A DNA stretch of 64,000 nt from positions 37,448,001 through 37,512,000 of the forward strand of contig JBITNC010000002.1 in NCBI GenBank assembly GCA_050084985.1, written 5' to 3'. A model generated the notes under the pieces. It had not been told where the DNA came from. It saw only the letters and a program-made list of their open reading frames with translations, and ran no database searches. The position numbers and the translations under genes were made by a program. Of the stretch, positions 48,775 through 59,177 are shown one piece after another; positions within the stretch are counted from its first letter, which is position 1; every line of letters starts with the position of its first letter. The stretch comes from Nageia nagi. Its lineage: Eukaryota > Pinophyta.

Positions 48775-48899
48775 TGTCTGTACAAAAAATAAATATGCAA
48801 TAAGAATGCAAATTTTACAAGTTTCCATCTATACAAATCAAACATAAGTAAACATGTCCCACATGTGCAACTTATAACCACGATCCGTAGAGGAATAAA

Positions 48900-49350
48900 G
48901 TTGGGGTTGTTTTCTTGTGTAGAATTAGGCCTTCACCTGGATGCCCGCAAGGTGGAGCCCAGGTACTACCAGTCCTCAACCAGTTCACCTTGGTCAATAA
49001 TATACTCTCACAAGGAGAAGTACCAACTATTTTCCAAGGATCCGACGTATCTTGGACCGGCCATTTTAATTATCTTGATTAAGGTTTTCAGTTTTCCTCC
49101 TAGGTTATCAGGATAATCCCTGAATGGACGTGCGGACATGTGGTATCACTACACACATGCCTGTCCACCTAATAGAGTTATGTCCAATCCAACAGAGGTC
49201 TTAGGGGCAATTAAGACGGACTTACCACCACTCGGTTCTTCGAACTAAAAGGGCTCCAGTCTGCCCTGTCCTCACTTTGTGGCTCCCCAAACAAGTCATG
49301 TTGTGGAAGAATATGTGCGGATGTGTTCATTTTAGGGGTTACTTTTCAAT
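48900..49350 (-). other. Conserved pre-gag leader block (element C)
   Basis: Homologue of A 3400-3860 and B 10764-11210, starting about 130 bp upstream of gag. It contains TCCTAGGTTATCAGGATAA and GTGGTATCACTACACACATG on the + strand. Confidence 0.6.
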
Positions 49351-50585
49351 ATTTGCGTTTTTGCAAGTATAAGCAAATTGTGCAAAAATATAAAGTAAAG
49401 TAAAATTGCATCATCCACACGAGCTTGAAAAAAAAAACTTAAAAAGTCCAATGGGTTTTGTACTAACCCCTAAAGGACTTTTACATTTTGTATATTTTGC
49501 TCAATATATTCAAGTACTTAATGAATTAAAAAAGAACTAAGTCCTACTTAGCATTTAATTCATAACATGCATTATTCCATGACTTAAAAAAAAATTAAGT
49601 AATCATGCATCATGCATTATTTAACTTAAAAATTTAAGTCCTAAGCATGTTTTATTCTTCAAACAAGATAAAGATACATGCATCATAAGTCTAGCATTCA
49701 AGATCTAGATAAAATTTAAGTAAAAATTATACCAATTCCCCCCTTTTCACTTAAAGTTTTATCCCTAAAAAAAATTGTATGCTAAGACTTGTCTTATAAG
49801 TATGCATTTTAAGTAAAAATTTTCCCTTATTTACTTAAAAAAAAATAGCATGCTTAGGCTAAATTACTATGCTTACAAAAAATGCTAAGAGGTTAGCATT
49901 AAAAAATTGCATGTGCACTTTTAGTAATTTTAAACATGCAATTTTGAGTAAAATATTAGAATTATTCTAAGTACTCCTAATTCCATTTAATGGGAGCAAT
50001 TAACTTGTAAGCAAGTAAGTAAAAAAAATAAATGCCTAAGAAGTATGTGTGCAAGTTGTAATAGGAGACCCATACCCCTATTTTTAATGCACTTTAATGC
50101 TTCTTTTACTTCAAGCACTCTAAAATACTTCAAGTCAAAAAAAATAAATGCATATAGGTAAAGTAGTGATGGCAACCCTTCCCTTACCAAGAAGGAGTAT
50201 ACGTTGCCTCTTGGGAGTAGTCAAAAAAAAATTAATGCTCAAGGGGTTTGGTTGGGTTCTTAAGACTTAGGTGGTGAAACAAAAAAAATCAAATCCCCTT
50301 TCTAGTTGGTAAAACAAAAATTAAATGCATGTTTATACTTAAAAAATGACCCCCCCTTTTTCTTCTACCAAGAAGAGCACTTTGCTTGTGGAGGAGCATA
50401 GAAGGTAGCCTCCTTTTTGGAAAACTTTTACCCAAGGTTTGACTTCATAATTAATGCTTGCATTTATTTCAATTTTAAGGAGAAGCTAAAAATTTTGAAT
50501 GGACTAATGCTAGGGAGAAGGTTAAACGGCGAGGGAGGAGGAAGCAGGTTATGGTGTTGGAGATGAGAGCTGGACCATGACTGAG
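49351..50585 (-). other. AT-rich leader of element C
   Basis: Leader sequence with dispersed AAGTCCTAAGCATG and ACTTAAAAA words related to the tandem array of element A. No gene is visible until the PPR segment. Confidence 0.6.
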
Positions 50586-51134
50586 AGCTGCCTTCTCTAC
50601 ACTTCCACATTTTGCATACATGTCTACCATGGCATTCACAACTACAACATGTGACAGAAATCCGGTTTTAAAGAGTCTTTCGTGTATGTATAAACCCTGT
50701 TCCAAATCTCCCAGTTTTGCGCATGCTTTGACGACGATGGAAAAGGTGAAATGATCTGGTTGGACTATTGCTGGTGTTTGTTGCATTTGGCAAAACAGTG
50801 TCATTGCCTATCGAGGAAAGCCATGTCTTTGGTAGCCTAAAATTATCAGAGTCCATGAGAAGACGTCTCGTTCAGACATATAGTCGAAAACTTCGCGGGC
50901 GTACGCCAAACTTGCGCAGTTGACATACATGTGGATAAGTCTGTCTTGCAGAACTTTGTTGGTGTAGGGGTCAAATTGAAGTCCGATGCGAATGATAAGT
51001 GAATGAAGGAGCTTGCCCTCTGGAAGGGCATTGTGGGCAATGTAGGACTGCAGAAGTTGAAGACATGTCGAAGAGCGTAGAGAGCAGTGTGTATCTGTCT
51101 TTGCAGTAAGCAAAATGTGCATTGCGTGCTTCAC
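50586..51134 (-). pseudogene. PPR gene fragment carried in the element C leader
   Basis: About 180 codons of a PLS-type pentatricopeptide-repeat protein in the same sense as the element. From the N-terminal side: LRSSTCLQLLQSYIAHNALP and EGKLLHSLIIRIG; LIHMYVNCASLAYAREVFDY; SERDVFSWTLIILGYQRHGF; a stop; AMTLFCQMQQT; PDHFTFSIVVKACAKLGDL then EQGLYIHERLFKTG; VVVNAMVDMYAKCGSVEKA. After that the match ends. Such proteins bind organellar RNA in plants. Only one in-frame stop interrupts the segment, so it is a fairly recent or slowly decaying capture of host coding sequence. It is intronless, which does not discriminate because most plant PPR genes lack introns. No organelle targeting peptide or C-terminal E/DYW domain is included. 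Confidence 0.9.
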
Positions 51135-52165
51135 CCGCCTGTGTCAACAGAGTTGAGTGAGAGTGATATTCAAATCATTTCGGTGGGTAAGTGATGAGAT
51201 TGTATGACTCTGAAAACAAAACACCATCGCCTTCAAAAGCGGATGAGGTGGAGGTGGTCTTATGGCCATACCATCAACATGCTCTGCCCAGACGATGAGG
51301 CAGTTTGTCAAACAATTTCCAGACCTTACGCGTGCTGGAGGAGGCAGAGGCGGGCGGGCTGTGATCTGGAGGCCACCGGTTGAGAGGAGTCAGTCGCGAG
51401 GGAGGAGGCTGTGCGCAACGGGAGGAGCCACCAGCGGGGAGAGGATATTTTAATTTTCTTGACCCCCCGAATTTATTTAATCTAAGACCCCTTTAAATGT
51501 ATTTTTGAAAAATATATTATATAAAAATATTGCTCTCAAAAAATCTAAATTTTGAATAAAAATATTGAGAGCTGCCTTTTTTTTAAAAAATGCACACTAG
51601 AGGTTAAAAACATTATATCTCTATTTTTAGCCCTCCTCCCTTTTTTTGCAAAAATAAATGAACTTTCATTTATGTTTCCTTTAAAATTTTTTAAAAAAAT
51701 TGCCTCTAGAAATTATTTAAATATTTCAAAAAACTTGTAAATAAAGTCCTCCACTTTATTTCAACAATAAAATATGTAAAAAATTGCACCTTCCTCTTTT
51801 TTTTGATATTTTTCACAAAAGACTATTGTAAAAAAAAAACTTTTCAATAAGATGCTATCATAATATATTTTTGCTCACAAAAAAAGGCATTTTCTTTGTA
51901 CATTAAAAATAGATTACTAACATAAAATATTGTTAGTAAGAAGAGAGTAGCAAAAATATATTATGGTATTTGAAGTTATTTTTGCTAAGACATTGAGCTA
52001 GCATAATCATACAAAAAATTAGTATCATAATGAACTTAGTTAAAGAAGGATAGAAGGTTATACCTTTGCAAACCTTTTACCTCACAATGAAGATTAGGAT
52101 TAAGATCTCCAAATTTGAGAAGGATGAAGAACCTCCAAAATGTAGAAGAAGAGATTCCACACCAA
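51135..52165 (-). other. 5' leader of element C upstream of the PPR cargo
   Basis: A GC-rich stretch (about 51240-51450) resembling B 9240-9380 (both contain CTGGTGGCTCCTCCC in element sense) abuts a run of six G at about 51465 on the element strand. AT-rich leader follows to the primer-binding site. No gene is seen. Confidence 0.6.
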
Positions 52166-52177
52166 GCTCTGATACCA
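52166..52177 (-). promoter_or_regulatory. Primer-binding site, element C
   Basis: TGGTATCAGAGC on the minus strand, complementary to initiator tRNA-Met, two bases from the 5' LTR. Confidence 0.95.
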
Positions 52178-52179
52178 AT

Positions 52180-52682
52180 TGAGAGAATTAGCACTACTCT
52201 AATTCCCAAGGTCCAAGACTATAGAAAGCTCAATCACATTCAACATGCAACATCTACAAGCTACCAACACATTCACACAATATGACACCAATATAATGTG
52301 GTTCCTCCCTCCTTGGGAGTACATCCACAACTAGTTCTCTATTCTCAATCTATGTCTCTCTTACAACTATTCTCTTGCTCTCTCCTACACAACCTAGTAG
52401 AGTAATCTTACTCCAAAACTTAGATATATTTACAAGAGGAGAGGCCCTCTATTTATAGCTTGAGAGCACCTCCCTAACCTCCCTTTAACCCAAGGGTAAG
52501 GTTAGGGTTACAATAAATGTGTGACCTAACTTTAACCTACCAACTAACCCCATGGTTAGGTCAAAGTCCACACATAATAAAGAATTCAATTAATCCCTTA
52601 AGGTATCTACATATCCTTTAAGTGATTAATTGAACTTACAAGGAGTTTAGATATTCACAATATTTCATTACAAATTCTAACA
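52180..52682 (-). repeat. 5' LTR of element C (503 bp)
   Basis: Ends TG...CA on the minus strand; TATA box complement at 52450-52457. It is followed outside by the target duplication TGAAC. One difference from the 3' LTR. Confidence 0.97.
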
Positions 52683-54580
52683 TGAACCTCCAACCTCTCC
52701 TTCTTCTTGACACTCATCTAGCTAGTACGAAGGATTGGGAGAAGAAGACCCAGATGGTGGAACAACTGGAGATGGATTAGCAACAACTTTCCTAGGTGGT
52801 CTAGATGGTGGGGATGGATGCTTCTATCTATTCCTAACACACCTTACTGCCTTATCAATGGCCACATGCTCCAGCTCTCTCACGTCATGCTTATCAATGG
52901 TGTCTTGGACTTGTTGTACTACTTGGTCTACTAGGTTCTTGCCATGCATCGATGCATACTGCCCAACTGGTGTTTCAACCATGGGAGGAAACTGGGTGAC
53001 CCTGGAAGTGGACTCTTGAGATCTTCTCCCCTTCTATTGTGACAATCTGTTATTGATGGTGGCCTCGACAAGGTGCTGCTAATCATGGGCCTCTTTGTGC
53101 ATTCTTTCACGAATCTTTCTCACCTCTACCTTGTTACTCACATTCCAGAAAGGTTCCTCTTCTTCAAGTGGTTTGTGCTCATATGGTTTCTTCCGTTCCT
53201 TCATGAAGAACTTGTGCATCCTATGGTCGGGTCATAACGTTCGACGATAAGCATCTTCTTAAAAGCAAATCTCGCCAACTTTTCCTTCATGGTATCAACA
53301 TCCACCCACGACTTATACTAGTATTCATCCACTATGATCAGCAAATTTGAAGTAGCCGATTTCTTCTTCTATACCTACTTGTGTAAAAAGGCAACCTGCC
53401 TCATCATCTCCATAAGGAGCAATTTTTTGCTCATGAACCTTGGCAGCTGGTACGGCTACACTGTTGACCCATGAATTCTGATATAGGAATAGTGTTGGTG
53501 ATGGAGGAAGAAATCCCCATGTTTCTTTAATGCATCTTAGGCTGAATTTGAGATCCTCACCACCATTATTTCTCCTTTAAGCTCCTTATAGATCTTGTGC
53601 TCCCATCCATCATTTTACATTGTGAAACTATCCCATCTCCTCTCAAGCTTCCATTTGGGGTAACATCTCCAAATGGCATAGGTCCCTTTCTTGATCCATG
53701 CTACTTCCCCTTTGGTTGTGGCCCTGTACTTGCTATGAAGCAACATATATATTGGGTATGAATTGAGGTAGAATTTGTGAGTGATGCCCATGGATGATAG
53801 ATCTACAATTGTGTCACTCAAAACCTTGCTCCACCTGATTCTCCTTCCTCTTGCAATCTCAATGAAGAAGCCAAAGAACTCTTTTCTAAACTTCTAAGCA
53901 TCTTCCTTCTCGAGAATTTCGGTCAACATCAAGATCATCAACTCAACTGAAAGGTAGAAATTGGAGCGAGGGGCATTTATTAGAGCATTCCCCTTGAGCC
54001 CATGATGCTCATCCAACATCTAGTTCTTGATTGCCACGGTAGCCCTATTAGTCTCTTGGTAGCATGTCAGTGATTGTGCCTCAGTTAATTCAAAATTTCA
54101 CTCTGAGGTCCACTGGAATGCTGTTTTGATGGCATCGGGGCTGAGGTCCAAAATAATGTTTCCTTTGACGTCACGAAGGATTCCCTCCCCCTTTTTCCAG
54201 TGATGACTGACCTCCATGCACAATTCTAGAAATGGAGCTGCGAAGGGTATGAATGCGCATGTAGAGAGTTCGGAGAAGAAGATAATGTCTTGCTCGAGGT
54301 CGGTAGTGGGCAAACCCCAAATTTTCTCTCTCATTTGCAAAGGGTCCACATCTTGCCATTCTGTCTCCGATGGTAGCAAGACGTTCCTTGAGAATTTAGC
54401 CCCTTGGGGAAGGGGGTCTTGCCTCTCACAAATGGTGATGGCACAATCATGTCTCAACCTCTCAAGGTCCCTAGCAAATTCCAAAGCTGAATTACCCTTG
54501 GAAGATGTCATGATGTTCAAGCTTGCAACGAGGTCTCTCAAGGGTGATGCATGAGTTTTTAAGTGATGAAGGTTCCCCAT
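52683..54580 (-). pseudogene. Unidentified gene relic, 5' part (interrupted by element C)
   Basis: The minus-strand frame starts at ATG 54580 (MGNLHHLKTHASPLRDLV), open for 160 codons to a stop at 54098. It continues in the same phase with occasional stops to at least 53615 (MSDTIVDLSSMGITHKFYL). Sequence beyond is more broken, up to the element C junction at 52683. The other part is at 41950-43336, giving an original gene of about 3.3 kb. A TATA box lies 155 bp upstream of the ATG. I do not recognise the protein; a transposon-borne ORF is likely because of the decay and because a palindrome array lies ahead of it. The single-phase decay suggests it was coding until fairly recently. Confidence 0.55.
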
Positions 54581-54733
54581 GTTGGGCTATCTTGCTTCCC
54601 AAATCCTTGCGCAAGCCCTAGAATGAATAGTGATGGGCTCTATGCTCAAAAAAACTACTTTTTCCTGCTATTTTGGAGCAAAGGTGGAAGAGGAGCAAGT
54701 TTTGAGTTTGAGAAAATGAAGTCCCCAGGCTTG

Positions 54734-54741
54734 TATTTATA
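54734..54741 (-). promoter_or_regulatory. TATA box upstream of the unidentified minus-strand relic
   Basis: GGCTATAAATACAAGCC on the minus strand, a good plant TATA context, about 155 bp before the ATG at 54580. Confidence 0.6.
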
Positions 54742-54897
54742 GCCAAATTGGCTCCCAGTTAACCCTAGTTGGCTAGGGTTAGTAGCAAACTTGATCTTAT
54801 CCTTCAATTTGGCCAACCTCGAGATGTGTGCTGATGCAAAATTTCATGCCAAGCCGCATGGGACTAGATGTTGGGGTTTCAAGGGTCATCTTAGCCT

Positions 54898-55823
54898 GGT
54901 GCATGACAAAAAAAGATAAAATTATGTCTTTTTGAATCATGCACCAACCTTAGGGGTGTGTATCTTCCCAACATTGGCACTTCCTGCTCATTCTCTTGCT
55001 TGCCTCGACTGTGAACCCACCTTATGGTATGCTCCTTTCTGATTTTTAGCCTTTCTAGGACCTAGCCTTGCTAAATTTGATCTTTCACCTCAAGCTGGGC
55101 TCTCCTCAAACTTGGCACATGATTCCAAAATTCATGTTTTTGACTTTTTGAGGCATGCTCCAACCTCTCCTACCCATCCAGCTTGGTCATCGCCAACTCC
55201 CAAATAGCCTGATTTTCGTTTTTTGATGCTTCTCCTTTGTGCCTTTGCCAAATTTTTCACTTTTGTTTGATTCTGGAGGCCTCCTAGGCCTGGCACATGA
55301 TTTAAAAAGTCAAAATTGTGTCTTCTGGAATAATGCACCAACCCTCCTAGGTATGCTAGATTTGACCTTGGGTTCTTAGGCTTCATGCCTTGATCATTTT
55401 TCCCATTGGACCAACCTGCCTGCCTTCCTGAGCTGGTCGCATGGTTCAAAAAGACAAGATGGTGTCTTTTTGAGGCATGCACCAACCTCCTGAGTGCCTG
55501 AGACTTGCTTTCCACCCCTCGAACTCATCTAGTTGCCCCTCTTGGTCTAGTCACACAATTTACAAAGACAAGATTTTGTCTTTTGAAATCATGCGCCAGG
55601 CTTGAAGTGCTCCTACCTTAGTCATTTTGAGCTTCTTCCTGATCCAGTCTGCTCCTTGCCACTGGTGCATGCTTAAAAAGTCAGGATTTTGTCTCCTAGA
55701 GGCATGCGCTGGGCTTGAAAGTGACCCAGAATGGGTTTCATCCTTCCCTTCCAGCCTGGACAGCCTCCAAGTCCCATCACATGGTTCAAAAAGACAATAT
55801 TTTGTCTTTTTGAATCATGCGCC
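54898..55823 (-). repeat. Array of seven ~48-bp imperfect palindromes
   Basis: Palindromes lie at 54898-54945, 55114-55161, 55292-55339, 55435-55483, 55549-55597, 55664-55710 and 55775-55823. Each has the form GGCGCATGATTCAAAAAGAC, centre AAAATT, and the complement, with arms of about 22-24 bp. Spacing shrinks from about 216 to about 112 bp away from the gene. Between palindromes are unrelated-looking GC-mixed spacers. The array begins about 160 bp upstream of the TATA box at 54734. It may be a set of regulatory or transposase-binding subterminal repeats, or hairpin-forming small-RNA sources. Confidence 0.85.
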
Positions 55824-57274
55824 AGGCCTTGGAGATGCCCATTTCGACTTGAATTCATTCCGACTCGTCCTTGGCTTCCCTAGTTCACCTAAGGCCAACT
55901 TCCAGTTTCCAAACTTAGCCATTTTTGGAGAAATTTCAGATTTGAGCATGATATGACTGACTCTGGATGAAAGATGAGGCTTAGACCTGAGAGGATTGTC
56001 TTTGATTCTAACATAGATAATTAATGGATATCAAGACAAGATACCTTGTTAATGAGCAACAGATTATCAATTGAGTATTCAGTTTATGATGGAGAGAGTC
56101 AATAGAAAATCTTCTTTTGTCAATGTAGCAATAGTTTTTTTTCACCAACATGTGTTATTGACAGTCAGATTGATTAACACTTAAATTTTATGGTAATGTC
56201 AATGCTTCAAAGCTATACAGTAACAGAAAATATTCACATTAACCACCCATTTTTAAGTGCAAGTGATGCTGGTTTATTATGTTCACAAGTTGTCCATGAA
56301 TATATTAATGTGATGACATGCAGACCAAGATCATCTTGGTTGGCCTAGTCATCATATTAAACTTGAAAAATTAAGGTAATTTTGTTTGCCAAGGGAAAAG
56401 AGTGAAATATTGGCTATGGTGTTCATGGGTTGTCTATAAATATATTAATCTGATGACATGAAGGCCAACATCATCTTGGTTACACTAGTCATCATGTTAA
56501 CCCTGGAAACATTAAGAAATTCATTTTTTGGGCCAAGGGAGAAGAATGGAGTGTTTTGATTGATAGTATTTGACTTATTGATATCCTCAATATTGATAGT
56601 TATTAAACAAAATAGAAATTTGACGTCACAAAAGATGATCATATGAATTAATGATGTAAATTAAGCAGCACCATTTTATTTCTTGATGTGTTTGGATGTC
56701 TTGTGTAGGTCTTGTTTCATGTCTTTCTTTCATTTCTTCAAAATTTAAAATTTAAAATATTCAACAATGAGCTTCATCATGGAGTGAAGGTCTATTTCAG
56801 GCTGTAACATCTCCATGACTTTTAACTCAAATATACCTGATTACATGTTTGAATGATCACCATTCCTGAAGGTAATCTATGTCATACCTCTGCACATTGT
56901 AAAGACAATATATTCTCGATGAGTACATTCAACCTTTTGTAAGGCTGCTAAATATTTCATTTTCTCAAATATGTAAACGACTTTTCACAATTGCAGCCTT
57001 TTGCTTGTTTTTCGCAAATGGCTTGCATAAGTGCAAAACTAATTTGTCTACATCAAAAATGGAAGAATGAACTCATATCTGAATCCCAAATACATATTTT
57101 TGAGAGAATCAAACAGCAAAAACAAGTTACAAAATAACTTTTTAAGATGCTTATCTTCTGGCTAGCTTTTTATTATTGTTCTTTTTCTGCTTCAAATCAT
57201 TCCTTTAAACCAAAACTATGAAGCTGGAGCTGTTCATAATATTATCAAAGTTTTGATGCTTCTTTATAATGCAG
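55824..57274 (+). other. Last part of intron 1
   Basis: No coding or element signal. A sequence near 56290-56350 is repeated in diverged form near 56420-56490 (AATATATTAATNTGATGACATG with CATCATCTTGGTT-like words), an old local duplication of about 130 bp. The end is a normal acceptor with a T-rich tract (CTTCTTTATAATGCAG). Confidence 0.5.
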
Positions 57275-57464
57275 GGTATATTTCTAGCCTACAAGCAACC
57301 ATTTGCACTTACATACTTGGCAGTCTCTCTCTATGGTGATCTACCTTCCAATATCAGTTATTAAAGATTGGATCTACGATCTGATAATGAAGCATTGCAA
57401 AAATAGCCGAAAAGCATCAGACACTATAGTTGACAGCTCTTGTTACCTTGATTCCCCAATGAAG
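57275..57464 (+). CDS. EamA-like transporter, exon 2 (with 1-bp insertion)
   Basis: After the acceptor the frame continues exon 1 as GIFLAYKQPFALTYLAVSL. One extra base in the run TCTCTCTCT (57324-57332) then shifts the frame. Reading resumes in the next phase as MVIYLPISVIKDWIYDLIMK from 57333. The family sequence SLM-V-YLP is continuous at this point. In the unshifted frame a stop comes at 57362. The exon is 190 nt; without the extra base it is 189 nt, 63 codons, phase 0 at both ends. The donor is GTAAAT at 57465. It encodes the second membrane span and the following loop. The insertion is either a sequencing error in a dinucleotide run or an inactivating mutation. Confidence 0.82.
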
Positions 57465-57548
57465 GTAAATATGTTGCGTACAGTTTTGGAGACTGAGATG
57501 TGAAATTACCTATCAAGAAAAAACAATAATAATAATATCCGTGCACAG

Positions 57549-57677
57549 GAAGAAGGAACACCTCTACTTATCAAAGTCAGAGAGGATTTAGAAGATTTAA
57601 ATTATCAAGTAGCGCTTACCTCATGGGAAGTTGCAAAATATAGTTTTTGTTTAGCACCAATATGGTTTGCTACAGAG
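57549..57677 (+). CDS. EamA-like transporter, exon 3
   Basis: 43 codons in phase 0 (EEGTPLLIKVREDLEDLNYQ, then VALTSWEVAKYSFCLAPIWF, then ATE), between a GCACAG acceptor and a GTAAGC donor. LTSWEVAKYS...APIWFATE is the third membrane span entry typical of the family. Intron 2 (57465-57548) is only 84 bp, in sharp contrast to intron 1. The next family segment, which begins after IWFATE with the rest of the transmembrane core, is not found in the remaining 6.3 kb, so intron 3 runs past the window edge. Confidence 0.85.
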
Positions 57678-59177
57678 GTAAGCTGTGATGATTTGTTTCC
57701 AATACAAAACCACATCTTACTTTTCTACTTGAAGATAGTTTTGCAGGAGTACTATAGAAGGTATGTCCGTTGCAAAAGGTGTTAGACATTTATGGTTCTT
57801 TTTGGTGCATTATTATATTAAAGTGCTTAACTTTATGAAGGTCTAAGTTTAATGTTCACGATCATTCTGTTTGTATAAGAAGTATTTAATACTTATGTAA
57901 TAAACCATTTAGCTTGATTATTAGGAATTTAGGACTATTACTTGTGGCTATCTATCTATCAGACCTTGTGCACCAATCTCTACAATACAGGACAGTCCGG
58001 ATACATTCACATTTAGTTGTAGTATATTTACTCGAACTGCATAGTATAATTGATTTACTAGATAGACATCTCATTGGCTATAGTTTGATTTGTTTCCAAG
58101 TAGACATAATACAAAAACAACTTGTCAACACAGGCATAAGGATCACTAAGACATGTTATTAGTATCCATCAATATTATATAATAATTTATGAATCCTTAT
58201 ATCAAGTACCTATACAGATAAAGGTCCATGAGAAACAATACTAGGGCTAGTTAACTAACTGATCAAAAGGCAGTTGATTTCAAACCAACATTTAATAAAT
58301 GATATTTCCTGGCATTTCCATTTTCTTGCTTTTCATTGCTTTTGGAATTTCTCATTTGAACAACACTGAGCCTCTGTTTTGGAATTTTTTTCAAATTTGA
58401 AGTTATTTAGCTATCATGTTTTTGACAGAGCATATTCAATGCAACCAAGTTGTGGAAAATCAGGTATTTTTGGAACAGATCCATTTCTTATCAAAGATGA
58501 GGTTTCTGATTGATTTTGTTGAAACTTGATTATACTTTTGTGTAGGCCATGGATTAGTCTAGATTATCTAAAGGTTGTCTGTGAATCATTATTATTCCGA
58601 TTTCAAGTATACTTTTTCTATAGATATTATGTGTTCTATTCTTTTCGGTAAAGCTATAGGTTGTCATATTTTCGAAAGAGGTTTACAGAAATCAACACTG
58701 TTATACAGTTATACTTAAGCAACTTATGCTATTTATGCTTCAACACAATATAACTCAACGCAGGATTTTGCATTTGAAGATAATTCTGGTCAAACATTTG
58801 ATTTTTTATGCTTTTAATCATTCATTTGGAGATTAACATTGTTCTATTCCATTACATTTTGTAATGGTATTTCAACCCTGAATACGTAAGAAATTTGTTA
58901 ATAACAGAAGTTGAAATCTAAATCAATGTTTGCCACAATGGATGCACTCTATGAAGTTTTGCTTGCTATCATGATAGATTTATCTCAGCTACCTTAAAGA
59001 ATAGCATTCTAAATCCTACTAAAACATTTTTCTCATTGGATTAAGGGTTTTTCATGATGCCTTACCATGGAGATAATGTGGTTTTAAGTTGGATTCACAC
59101 TCGATTAATATGCATATCATGATATCTTAATAATCATATATTAAGATGGAAAATCTTGAATCTCGTTTCGTCCAGCA
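57678..59177 (+). other. Start of intron 3, ending in a probable copia LTR edge
   Basis: No exon was found. The last bases before 59178 read, on the minus strand, TGCTGGACGAAACGAG directly after a polypurine tract, so part of this stretch is probably the 3' LTR of the decayed copia element at 59178-60060. The other end of that LTR was not located. Confidence 0.45.

Larger units (their letters stand above)
43337..52682 (-). mobile_element. Complete young Ty1/copia element C
   Basis: A complete 9346-bp element on the minus strand: 5' LTR (52180-52682), primer-binding site, leader of about 3.4 kb with PPR cargo, gag-pol in one frame, stem-loop array, polypurine tract and 3' LTR (43337-43839). 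Flanking duplications are TGAAC (43332-43336 and 52683-52687). The LTRs differ at one of 503 positions, so the insertion is recent. The gag-pol frame nevertheless has four stop codons and no frameshift. It lies in intron 1 of the transporter gene, opposite to its direction, and splits an unidentified relic. Confidence 0.98.
34870..57274 (+). other. Intron 1 of the transporter gene (22,405 bp)
   Basis: The intron has a GT donor (GTAAGA) and an AG acceptor (ATAATGCAG). Flanking exons join in phase 0 to give VTQ-GIFLAYKQPF, which is continuous in the family. The intron carries a SINE head, a 189-bp tandem duplication, a split unidentified minus-strand relic, the whole copia element C and a palindrome array. 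Introns this long loaded with LTR retrotransposons are typical of conifers. Confidence 0.85.

Noticed and set aside
55132-55956. Open frames of 109-127 codons on both strands
   Set aside because: Repeated strings such as HxxxFLNHA come from the palindrome units being read through, not from a protein family.
58430-58470. Possible transporter exon 4 (AG at about 58428, GT after AAAATCAG)
   Set aside because: The translation does not resemble the family segment that follows IWFATE.
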